DNA from: Alloascoidea africana
Lineage: Eukaryota > Ascomycota > Alloascoideomycetes > Alloascoideales > Alloascoideaceae
Assembly: GCA_030581615.1 (NCBI GenBank)
Contig: JAKTTT010000040.1
Span: 62,001 to 126,000 of the forward strand
Length of the DNA: 64,000 nucleotides
Direction: 5' to 3'
In this document: piece by piece, positions 52,046-63,304 of the stretch
Layout of the letters: every line of letters begins with the position of its first letter
Numbering within the stretch: the stretch's first letter is position 1
Made by a program: the position numbers and the translations under genes
The notes under the pieces: generated by a model
Database searches by the model: none
What the model was told of the DNA's origin: nothing
The model's input: the letters and a program-made list of their open reading frames with translations, nothing else

Positions 52046-53797
52046 ATGGGAGAACAGCCTGAATTGATATCCGCTGTCAACTATGCTGAAATTGTGTCCG
52101 TATCCTCCTCCTCCTCGTCTTGTGAAAAACCTAAATCGCACAACCACAACCACAACCACAACCACCGCCAGCATCATCAACAGCAACGACGGCGGTTTCC
52201 GAGTTCCTCCCACCGTCCGGAGCCGGATCGTCAAGACCTCCATCTTGCGGCAACGGCTACCCCAGAACCAATAGCAGACCGCCGATCTGGAACTGGAACT
52301 GCAACTGCAACTGGAACGGATCATCAACGTGGTCAAAAGTGCCCCGACAGACTGACGTGTCAAGCTTTTCCTCCCCTTGCACCTCAACATCAACCTCCTG
52401 CTGCTCAGATTCTCTCGCAAAAGGGCCCTCCCCTCCAAGATTCCAAATGTACAGGCATCGACCTCCTAAACCCAAATAGACATCCGTTAACAAAACCAAA
52501 ACCACCACCAGCCATCTCACTTCCACAACCACCACCCTCCTCCTTCTCCGTACGAAGCGCTTCAACTCCCGCCATGGACATGGACATAAACATAGATAAA
52601 AAATGGAGGCTTAACAATATCCTCGGCAAATCCGCAAATTATTTCCTCCAACACCAAATCTCAATCTCTTTTTCCCTATTATGTGTCCTATTCATGGCCC
52701 ACCAGTTTTCGCCAACGCTGCAACCATATACCTCCCTTTTCCTCTGCTTGCAGAACAGCAGAGTGATACCACCATCATCATCATCATCCACGGGGAAAAC
52801 CGTATATTTTATCGGTCTCAACGATGCCTTTTTCATAATGACTTGGATCGTCACTCTAACTTTTATCAGAGCGTTTCTAATGTCCCATGTCCTTCAACCT
52901 CTTGCTGCCCTACACCTTCGGTTACAAAATAAACCCGTCTGGTCAGCTGTAACAACGCGATTCGCAGAACAGAGTTGGAGTTTCCTATACTATACTGCCT
53001 CTTTCATAGCAGGTTACTATCTATACATCCGCTCCCCTTATTCAATCTTTTCCAACAAATATGGTCCAGCTTCTCTATCCAAATTGAACGCTGTTTACAG
53101 CGGTTGGCCCCATTATACACTGTCTTGGGAGATGAAGGCCTATTACCTGATCGAGTTTTCCGGTTGGTTACAACAGATCTACGTGCTTAATGTAGAAAAG
53201 AAAAGGAAAGACTATTTACAGATGTTTGCCCATCATATAGTCACCTCTTTTCTCGTTCTTGGTTCTTATTATTACCATTTCACCCGTGTTGGACATGTCA
53301 TCATGGTCGTTATGGATTTTGCCGATATTTGGCTTTCAATGGCGAAAATGTTTCGATATTTGGGTTATAGTAAACTTTGTGACGCATTGTTCTTGATCTT
53401 TCTAGTATCATGGGTCACTTTGAGACATGGAATGTACAATTATGTTCTATACTTGACAATTTTCGAATCCCGTTCTTTGATGGGGGAAAAAGTCCGTTGT
53501 GATTCAGATGGGAATTCTCCTTTTGTAAGATGTTATACCGAAACTATTATGAATACTTTTGAAGTTTTACTTGGTATACTTCAACTTCTTATGGTTATTT
53601 GGTTCTACATGATTTTTAGAGTCTTGGTTAAAGTGATCACAGGGAACAAAGCAGATGATGTAAGAAGCGACGATGACGACGATGATGATTATGAGGAGGA
53701 ACAGGAACAGGAAGAAAAAGAAGAAGAGGAGGAGGAGGAGGAGGAACAAGGAGATACTGCGTTGAAAGAAAAAGAAGCTTTAGAAGATACAGAGTAG
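52046..53797 (+). CDS. LAG1: ceramide synthase Lag1/Lac1 type
   Basis: Endoplasmic reticulum enzyme joining fatty acyl-CoA to a sphingoid base. Single exon, 583 residues, against 411 for S. cerevisiae Lag1. The TLC domain covers roughly residues 250-535. The active-site pair is His396-His397 in FAHHIVTSF, and MDFADIWLSMAK (424-427 DFAD) matches the MDxSD motif. VWSAVTTRFAEQSWSFLYY and WPHYTLSWEMKAYYLIEFSGW are further family blocks. The extra length is a hydrophilic N-terminal part of about 190 residues with an HN repeat, and a C-terminal tail made mostly of Asp and Glu (from about residue 540). Both come from tandem DNA repeats (CAACCA and GA-rich). The start could also be a later Met such as MDMDINIDKKW at 52574, which would give a more usual length. 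Confidence 0.93.
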   Translation: MGEQPELISAVNYAEIVSVSSSSSSCEKPKSHNHNHNHNHRQHHQQQRRRFPSSSHRPEPDRQDLHLAATATPEPIADRRSGTGTATATGTDHQRGQKCPDRLTCQAFPPLAPQHQPPAAQILSQKGPPLQDSKCTGIDLLNPNRHPLTKPKPPPAISLPQPPPSSFSVRSASTPAMDMDINIDKKWRLNNILGKSANYFLQHQISISFSLLCVLFMAHQFSPTLQPYTSLFLCLQNSRVIPPSSSSSTGKTVYFIGLNDAFFIMTWIVTLTFIRAFLMSHVLQPLAALHLRLQNKPVWSAVTTRFAEQSWSFLYYTASFIAGYYLYIRSPYSIFSNKYGPASLSKLNAVYSGWPHYTLSWEMKAYYLIEFSGWLQQIYVLNVEKKRKDYLQMFAHHIVTSFLVLGSYYYHFTRVGHVIMVVMDFADIWLSMAKMFRYLGYSKLCDALFLIFLVSWVTLRHGMYNYVLYLTIFESRSLMGEKVRCDSDGNSPFVRCYTETIMNTFEVLLGILQLLMVIWFYMIFRVLVKVITGNKADDVRSDDDDDDDYEEEQEQEEKEEEEEEEEEQGDTALKEKEALEDTE

Positions 53798-55110
53798 TAG
53801 TTTTGCCAAAAATCAGGATTTTCATATTTCTAATGTTCTCCCCATTTTAATATCATCACATTTTATTGTTGTTTAATGTTTTGTTTGTCCTGAGCTAGAC
53901 CTACCTAGCAAGATAGATATAGTCATAGTCATAGTCATACTTGTCTTCCCCGAGGAGACTTATATTAATGTCTAATTTTTACTTTTTTTGTTGACTTTTG
54001 GATTTGTTGAAAAACTCGCTGATCTGGAAAGATCGATACGGAATTGTAAAAAATCATGAATCGCAAGAGGAGCAAAACCAAAAAAAAACGGTTACAAGAT
54101 CCTCAAACGAGCACATGCTTATTGTGAAATCGAATCTAACCTCGGATACACAACTTTGATAGTAAGAAATTGACAAATTTCTTCATGTTTTTCCTAGACT
54201 GTTCCTATTAGTTTGAAAAAAATAGGGTTGTACGCCTGATCTAGACTTTCGACGTCCCCGATGTAATTAATAGCCTATGAAACAGGTAACTAGTAATAGC
54301 GACGCACTAACGGTTTTTTTTTTTTGGTTTAACCATTCTTGAAAAAAAAAAAAACTTGTAAAAAGAGATCTGCATTGTAAAAGCCGGTTTGCCTAAAGTT
54401 TCAACAACATTGTCAAGCGACATAAGTGCAGCATCTCTTGTGAGGACTGGTTTTCGCAACGTATTGCCTAAAAGTGAATCAAACATATTTTCTAGAAAAC
54501 TGTGGCACATCATTATAAGAAAGCAATATCTAAACTGTTGATCCAAAGGGAAGAGGTGGGGGAACGGAAATAGATATTAAATGTCTTTTTTTGGATACAA
54601 GAATAGAAAAAAAATAAATCAGCATGTTGTAATCAATAAGACACATGAGCTACAATACGAAAACAAATGCTTCTTCTTCTTTTTTGTTTTTGATAGTGAA
54701 AACTATTTACACATCCTAAATTTGAAATTTTTTTGGAGCATCTGGTATTCACAGTTTTACCATTTAAGGATCTTGAAAAATGAAATCTTTGTAAAATGGA
54801 GAAAGCTGTAGAATTTTAAGCGCCCATTTTTCACTCCACTACTGATCATTTTCTATTGGGGAAATTGTTCGACATCTAAAATAATATTCAAAAAAAATAT
54901 TTCTGCTTCTTGGGTAAAAACTTTGAAAATGTTTCTATAACGATTACTAGTTACCACAAATAGATACGTTTAGAACTAATCTCTTTACTCTACTCAAAAA
55001 AAAAAAAATAAAAAAGCTGAAACTTGTAGAAAAGTACATGAAGAAACAGAAATAAGAAATATTCATAGTACAACCCAGTAAGCTTTAACACTGTTGAAAA
55101 GAAACCAAAA
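53798..55110. other. intergenic between LAG1 and RPL26
   Basis: About 1.3 kb, AT-rich, with several A and T runs. A 60-codon open frame on the minus strand near 54350-54540 has a normal amino-acid mix but no family that I know. Otherwise nothing seen. Confidence 0.4.
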
Positions 55111-55140
55111 CACGTGACACGTATTAGGGCACAGCCCTAA
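55111..55140. promoter_or_regulatory. Cbf1 E-box plus Tbf1 palindrome in the RPL26 promoter
   Basis: CACGTGAC (Cbf1 type) at 55111-55118 and, eight bases after its core, the palindrome TTAGGGC-ACA-GCCCTAA at 55124-55140. The ATG is about 120 bp away. Known: in Candida albicans and other yeasts without Rap1 control, Tbf1 binds such palindromes with Cbf1 at ribosomal-protein genes. The match here is perfect on both half sites. Confidence 0.8.
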
Positions 55141-55258
55141 AATACTTCCTGTGACCTGTATTTCCCCAACGTGTAAACCTGAGTCCGGTAACATCAAAGC
55201 ATCAGGTTGAAGGGCTTGAATAGAGAGCTCAACTCCAGCACTGTCAACTTCAGCGAAA

Positions 55259-55983
55259 ATGGCTAAGGTTTCACAAGGTAGGTTTTTAATCATTCTTTTC
55301 AAAATATAATAAAAATGGTATTCTCGAGATCAGAAGGCTGTTGAGATTTAATATACAACAACGTTATGAGCTTTGGAACTTTTTTGTGTGGTAGATGAGA
55401 ACTGTACAAAAGACCTTTTTTGCAACAAGTATCAAATCAAACATTTACCAAATACCGACATGGACGATTTTCTTTTCAAATCAGCGTTGTTCTCTCTAAA
55501 ATGATACTATTCAAACAGACTCCGACTAGCAAACTTCCGACTCGACCCCAATCTCAACCGTTCACTTTTTCAATACCTTTTTCCTTTAATTATGAAACTA
55601 ACACCAATATTTTAGACGTTTCAAGCTCTAGAAGAAAGGCTCGTTACGCCTACTTCAATGCTCCTTCCTCTGCCCGCCGCATACTGCTCTCTGCCCCATT
55701 ATCCAAGGAGCTTAGAGAAGAGTACAAGGTACGATCCATCCCCATCCGCAAAGATGACGAAGTTTTGGTTGTCCGTGGCTCCAAGAAGGGACATGAGGGC
55801 AAGGTTAGCCAAGTTTACAGATTGAAGTTTGGCATCCAGGTCGAGAAGCTGAGCAAAGAGAAGGCAAACGGTGTCAGCGTTCCATTGAACATTCACCCAT
55901 CCAAGGTTGTCATCACCAAATTGAAGCTTGATAAGGATAGAAAGGCAATTTTGAAGAGAAAGGGCGGTGTCGATGTCGAGTAG
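55259..55983 (+). CDS. RPL26: 60S ribosomal protein L26 (uL24)
   Basis: Protein of the large ribosomal subunit, near the exit tunnel. Two exons: 55259-55277 and 55616-55983. The 338-nt intron has a GTAGGT donor, an AAACTAACACC branch and an ATTTTAG acceptor. The product is 128 residues (yeast Rpl26 is 127). It reads [20 protein letters not shown], then [40 protein letters not shown] and the end [13 protein letters not shown]. The KOW motif is [20 protein letters not shown]. The short first exon and long intron are typical for ribosomal-protein genes. A Tbf1/Cbf1 site lies just upstream. Confidence 0.98.
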
Positions 55984-56281
55984 AAAATCGGTGCTTTGTA
56001 TGGTTGATTACCGTTCTATACAATTTTCTTTTTTTGTCTAATTAATGTATTCATATCATCATATCGGTACACCAAACATCCACTTTGTAGCCATTCTTTC
56101 ATTTTTCACCTATCAGTTGGACTTCTGTGTGCAAACAACCGTTCTCCTGTTGCAGATTTTGTAGGCTTTTCCTGTGCAAAAGCGTCTCTGTAATTTAAGA
56201 CTCCTCCGCTTCTCTCTCTCTTGCTTCCCTTTTACCCTTGTTGAATTCAATTCCACACCCTTCCTGTCTTGTTCATCCGTC

Positions 56282-58000
56282 ATGTCTGGACTGAAGCCCT
56301 CTGACAACGCCATGGACATCGAGCTCGAGTACGGACTGGGCGCCTCTCCCGTGCCAAAGCTTGTCCCTAGCGCCGGTGCAGAATCCGAAGATCTGAAGAC
56401 ATCGAGAGCAAACCCGCCACAGCTCCAGTCTCGCACCACAAACTCTAAAACCATCCCTACAACAGATCGAAAAAGACGGGTCTCGGATATCACGAGAGAC
56501 GGGATCCACGAGTCTGTGTCCTCCTCCCATATTGCTCCAGCCCAGAACTACACCACCGACTCAGGCAGACTCTATCATGCGGGGAAGCTGTGCATCGTAA
56601 TGGTCGGATTGCCGGCCAGAGGGAAAACTCACTACACGGTGTCGCTCACCAGGTATCTGCGCTGGCTGGGGGTGAAGACAGACTCCTTCCATCTGAGCGA
56701 CTATCGACGGCTCATCTTGGCGGAAAGCAAGCTGCCGGATGACTACTTTGCACAGCACCCGAATGAAGAAACCGGATCTGTCAAGGCGAAAATCTTTGAA
56801 AAGTGTTTGAGCGATATGAACAGGTTCTTTGAAGAGGACCTGGGACAGATTGCGATATTTGACGCTGTGAATGGAACCGCTAAAACCAGGAGAGAATTGG
56901 CGGAGCAGTTTAGCAATCTCGGCATAAAACCGCTATACATCGAGAGTCTTGTTACTGACCCGGAAATTCTGCTCCGTAATATCAAGCAAGTTCGAAGTTC
57001 CCCGGATTACAAGAATTGGGAGAGGGTAGATGATGCAGTAAAGGATTACATCTCGAGAATCAATATCAGAATTAAGAACTATGAGGAGATTAACGAGCCG
57101 GAACTGAGCTACATCAAGATCATCAACTTTGGACAGAAAATGTCTGTTAACAATGCCAACTTTGGGTATCTAATGAACAGAATCGTTTTCTTCTTATTAA
57201 ACACAAGAGTCAAATCGGGATGCGTTTACTTTGCCCGCGCGGGAGCTGCTCAAAAGAAACACAAATTGGAAGAAGAAGAGGGAGACAGTGAAGTTGTTTA
57301 TAAATCCGATCCTTCCCTGTCCCACGAGGGCATCCAGTATGCACAAAATTTGAAAGATGCTATACTCAAGCGTATTTCCAAGAGACGAGAATTACAAAAC
57401 AGGTTTGATCAAAATGTCGAAGTCAACGTTAGTATTGAAGATCTAAAGCACTTGGTGAATAAGTGCGAGCTAGATGACGATCCTCAGGAACGTGGTGCTA
57501 CCAGTAGTATCAAAACAGGCAATGCAAAAACAGAGGAAAATAGTTCTGTCAACTCCTCTTTTGCTGTATGGACCTCAACGAGACTTCGAACCGTTGAAAC
57601 TGCGCAATATTTTAAAGAGGAAGGAATCTCAACCGTTCAGAGATCCCAACTGACGCAGTTAAACCCAGGTGATGTTGAAAAACTGAAAGATGATGAAATC
57701 AACGCCAAGTTCCCCGAGGAGTATTTGAAGCACCAGCAAGATCCATATCACCACCGTTACCCTAATGCTGAGTCCTATCACGATGTGGCGGTAAGAATGG
57801 AGCCTCTGATATTGGAAGTGGAGCGAATGAGTGAGGATCTTTTGGTCATTGCTCATGAAAGTGTATTGCGTGTTTTGTATGGATATTTGATGGCAATTTC
57901 TGTCCAAGACACGCCTTTTTTGCCTTTCCCAGAGGATGAGATTGTTGAAGTTTCTTACAATGCTTATTCTAATTCTGCGCAAATGATAAAAATCGAGTAA
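56282..58000 (+). CDS. PFK26: 6-phosphofructo-2-kinase with degenerate phosphatase domain
   Basis: Makes fructose 2,6-bisphosphate, the activator of glycolysis. Single exon, 572 residues. The frame is open 36 codons upstream without an ATG; MSGLKPSDNAMDIELEYG is the natural start. A disordered Ser/Arg-rich N-terminus (residues 1-100) is followed by the kinase domain with the Walker A motif GLPARGKT (109-116) and DSFHLSDYRR. The second domain is of the phosphoglycerate-mutase type. The catalytic RHG triad is replaced: Arg319-Ala320-Gly321 (ARAGAA). The second His remains in IAHESVLR and TSTRLRTVETA is intact. With the phospho-acceptor His missing, the phosphatase is probably inactive, as in S. 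cerevisiae Pfk26, where the same His is Ser. It could be of the Fbp26 lineage by descent. Neighbour RPL26 ends about 300 bp upstream. Confidence 0.92.
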   Translation: MSGLKPSDNAMDIELEYGLGASPVPKLVPSAGAESEDLKTSRANPPQLQSRTTNSKTIPTTDRKRRVSDITRDGIHESVSSSHIAPAQNYTTDSGRLYHAGKLCIVMVGLPARGKTHYTVSLTRYLRWLGVKTDSFHLSDYRRLILAESKLPDDYFAQHPNEETGSVKAKIFEKCLSDMNRFFEEDLGQIAIFDAVNGTAKTRRELAEQFSNLGIKPLYIESLVTDPEILLRNIKQVRSSPDYKNWERVDDAVKDYISRINIRIKNYEEINEPELSYIKIINFGQKMSVNNANFGYLMNRIVFFLLNTRVKSGCVYFARAGAAQKKHKLEEEEGDSEVVYKSDPSLSHEGIQYAQNLKDAILKRISKRRELQNRFDQNVEVNVSIEDLKHLVNKCELDDDPQERGATSSIKTGNAKTEENSSVNSSFAVWTSTRLRTVETAQYFKEEGISTVQRSQLTQLNPGDVEKLKDDEINAKFPEEYLKHQQDPYHHRYPNAESYHDVAVRMEPLILEVERMSEDLLVIAHESVLRVLYGYLMAISVQDTPFLPFPEDEIVEVSYNAYSNSAQMIKIE

Positions 58001-58094
58001 AGCTCTGTCTATAGCGATAAGGCTGTTAAAAAAAAAATTCAAAAACCTAGCATTCTCTATTGTGCATCTATTTCTTTCCTCTTTAAACAGATTA

Positions 58095-58742
58095 TTAATT
58101 ATTTTTAAATGCTTTCCATTCCTCATATTTTTCCTCTAAACTGGCCCCGCTGTAGTAGTCATCTCGGATATAGAAGAATTTCGCAATAGGCCATGTAAGA
58201 ACCCAGTCAACTATCTGATACAATCTAAACATGCCGATAATAATAAAATAGACTTGACCTGTGAAGACACCGAGCAGAAACCCAACCAAAACTTGGGCAA
58301 TCGTATGGTAGTGTAAATATACTCGAGAAAAAGCCACCAAAAAGCTTCCTGTGTACAGGACAAGAGACCACCAGAGTTGAGTCGCAACCTGGGGTTTCCG
58401 ATACCAGTGATGCCAAATTTTCAACGACAGGTATGTTGCACAGAACCCCATAAATTGCGAATGTGCACTTGGCATACCATATCCTCGATCCAAATTAGCG
58501 TAGATTGGTCTTTCCTGTTTTATAGCATACTTGACTATCGAGTTGAGAATGTCATTACAAACTTGTCCCGCTGCGATGATAGCCGGCTCAATGTCCCTTG
58601 TGACGAAAAACCAGGCCGCGTAGGTGACCATTACAAAGATCGGCGTCAAAGACCAATAGGCTAGCGCGTATGAGAGAAAATCATTGGAATCATAGAGAAC
58701 AAACGTATACCTCAAAGGTTCCAAATCGTGTATTGTTGACAT
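58095..58742 (-). CDS. CAX4: Cax4/Cwh8-type dolichyl diphosphate phosphatase
   Basis: Endoplasmic reticulum enzyme that recycles dolichyl diphosphate after protein N-glycosylation, acting on the luminal side. Single exon, 215 residues (Cax4 is 239). PAP2 motifs: KYAIKQERP, GMPSAHSQ and SRVYLHYHTIAQVLVG, with the catalytic His in each of the last two. Four to five membrane helices are visible. The N-terminus LEPLRYTFVLYDSNDFLSYALAYWSLTP is typical of the family. The C-terminal DYYSGASLEEKYEEWKAFKNN is cytosolic. It is convergent with PFK26 across 94 bp, with a run of nine A at 58029-58037, and divergent from DED1. Confidence 0.95.
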   Translation of the reverse strand: MSTIHDLEPLRYTFVLYDSNDFLSYALAYWSLTPIFVMVTYAAWFFVTRDIEPAIIAAGQVCNDILNSIVKYAIKQERPIYANLDRGYGMPSAHSQFMGFCATYLSLKIWHHWYRKPQVATQLWWSLVLYTGSFLVAFSRVYLHYHTIAQVLVGFLLGVFTGQVYFIIIGMFRLYQIVDWVLTWPIAKFFYIRDDYYSGASLEEKYEEWKAFKNN

Positions 58743-61388
<2,646 letters not shown>

Positions 61389-62153
61389 GTAATAACTTCA
61401 CCAAATTAACCCGTCTTTCCAACTTATATTTCCCTACTTATTATTTCATTCACTATCTCTCTTTTATTGATTTTTTTCTCCGAGTTTCTTTGATTATGGG
61501 AAGGGACTTGATATCTTTCTCATATTCAGCTCTTGTTTTTGCTTTTCAAATTGGTTTTTACAAGACCATATTATATTATATTATACACAGTTTTGTATTG
61601 TTTACATTTGTTCCTAATACTTGTTTTCTGTCTTAATCTTTGCTCTTTTCAGTTTGATCTCTTGAAGTTAATATGTTTCTCATACGATTATCACAACACT
61701 TTCTTCACAAAAAATTATGATTCCTTTTTAACTTTCTATTGATTGGGCTAAAGAAAAAAAGGTTTGTTATAAGTTCATCTACCGAAGCATATTAACTGAT
61801 TTACAAATTGCTGCGATCTTTCGTTTTTTATCTTTTGTCTTTTTTTATCTCTTTTTTATCTCTTTTTTTTTTTTTGGCTAAGGGGCATGTGTATAATATG
61901 ATATTTTTTATCATCTGGTTATCGTTAGTCATGGAAAGAACGTTTTGTTTGATTAATGATGACTCTTTGATCTTTGTCTAAATCAGATCAGAAGCTTTTT
62001 TTTCCTCCAAATTTTTTTCTTTATTTGCTTTAAAACTTTTTTGGGAAATTAAATAAGTTACTATAGAGGAGGGTTTCAATCAAAGTTCATTGTTTTACAA
62101 GATATAATGTGTAGTTCAAAGTACAAATGATTCTGTTTAAAATTGTGTAAAAG
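61389..62153. other. convergent intergenic region after DED1
   Basis: About 765 bp of T-rich DNA on the plus strand, with a TTTTTATC repeat and an 11-T run near 61845-61877. Nothing coding recognised. Confidence 0.45.
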
Positions 62154-62594
62154 TTATTCCAATGCTTCTGTAATCAGATTGACTTTGTCCCCAATCCAGA
62201 TTGCGTACTCAGTATGCTCTTTTAAAACTGTAGTTTTATCAATTCTTGGGTGTATTAGCACTGATTGTGTTCCGTGGTTCAGTTGGAACCAAGGGACCAA
62301 TCTTGAAAAGATCTCGGGGCTACGAAAATCACATTCCCACATTGCGTAGGGATGTGGACCTAAGGGGCCGTCTAGTAGGATTTGTGAGAAAGAAGGACCA
62401 AATAAGAAGGATAGAGACATCAGTTACATACCCCACATTTTAAAAACCCGAATCTCGCCAGCTTCAATCTCCTTTGCAAAGTCTTTTTGTAGCTTTTCTC
62501 TCAGTTGTATCGTTTCGTTACGTGAAGGTTCATGATTGTGGAAGTAGTATGTGTGTATGTCGTATGATTGGATGGGATGGATAAACTTGGACAT
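62154..62594 (-). CDS. DOPA 4,5-dioxygenase-family protein
   Basis: Small protein of the DOPA-dioxygenase family (extradiol type). Two exons on the minus strand: 62594-62432 and 62371-62154. The 60-nt intron has a GTATGT donor and an ATCCTACTAG acceptor end. The product is 126 residues, the normal family length. It begins MSKFIHPIQSYDIHTYYFHN, with the His residues typical of the family. The junction rebuilds MWDGPLGPHPYAMWECDF, and LVPWFQLNHGTQSVLIHPR follows, with the LxHP block and the TEYAIWIGDK end. Members in mushrooms and plants open DOPA to betalamic or muscaflavin precursors. In yeasts the substrate is not known, so the enzyme name is from family only. Confidence 0.88.
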
Positions 62595-63304
62595 TTTTGA
62601 ATACAGTTGTTTTGTTGATTCGAGTTGATAAGCGCTTAGAGAAGTGGATCAGGATGGGAAAGGATGGGTTATATAGTAGAGGGAAACCCCCTTAAGACGT
62701 TGGGCTATCAAGAGACCGTTAGTTCGTATCCGAGAAGCGTTATTCAGATTAATAATAGACCGGGTTAGACGTCTTTAAAACGCCAATTAGCGGTCTTTTT
62801 AACTTAGTTAGCTCCTTTCTATTTGACCTACGAAGACTGTTACAAATCGGGTCACTAGACACCAATTGAAGATCCATAAGTAAAAGCCGGTCTTACTCTT
62901 TTAGTGCACCCAGTGATTGATTGTAATCATCTTACTAAACTTGACTAAGCTGCCCAATTGTCAAATCAGCAGACAACTATAACCAAACATTTTTTTGACA
63001 TCTGCTCGCTGTGATGGTCAGATAGATAGAAGATATTAGCATTTCTTGACAATGTTATTTCCATCCCTTGATGGTTACACCATTTGTCATCCAGATGTAG
63101 ACCAATTTGAAGTGTTGTCATTTACTGTTGATTTACTATAGTTCAAGACGCAAAGCCATTGCTTTCCTCAACTCTCAAATGTAGCTTTATTGTGAATTCC
63201 TTGATTACTTTGGTGCTACAATAATTCAAAGGACATAGACAATCTACATTGATTTTTCAGCTAGTACAAACTCAATCTGTGGTTGAGCAATTCAACCAGA
63301 ATAT
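62595..63304. other. intergenic between the dioxygenase-family gene and CPS1
   Basis: About 710 bp. It holds the promoter of the dioxygenase-family gene and the 3' UTR of CPS1. Around 62715-62805 there are several CCG/CGG triplets (GACCGTTAG, TATCCGAG, GACCGGGTTAG, AGCGGTC), which might be regulator sites. No gene seen. Confidence 0.4.

Noticed and set aside
54307-54546. Minus-strand open frame with an ATG near 54513 and a normal amino-acid mix
   Set aside because: Ends in poly-Phe/Lys from A/T runs, shows no known motif and has no promoter or splice evidence. Kept only as a remark.
55259-55983. Single-exon reading of RPL26 beginning at 55420 with a long N-terminal extension
   Set aside because: The extension is intron sequence. 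Splicing 55277 to 55616 rebuilds the conserved start [16 protein letters not shown].
62690-62810. tRNA-like TTCGTATCC near 62730
   Set aside because: Flanking bases do not form a T-stem and no acceptor stem is present.
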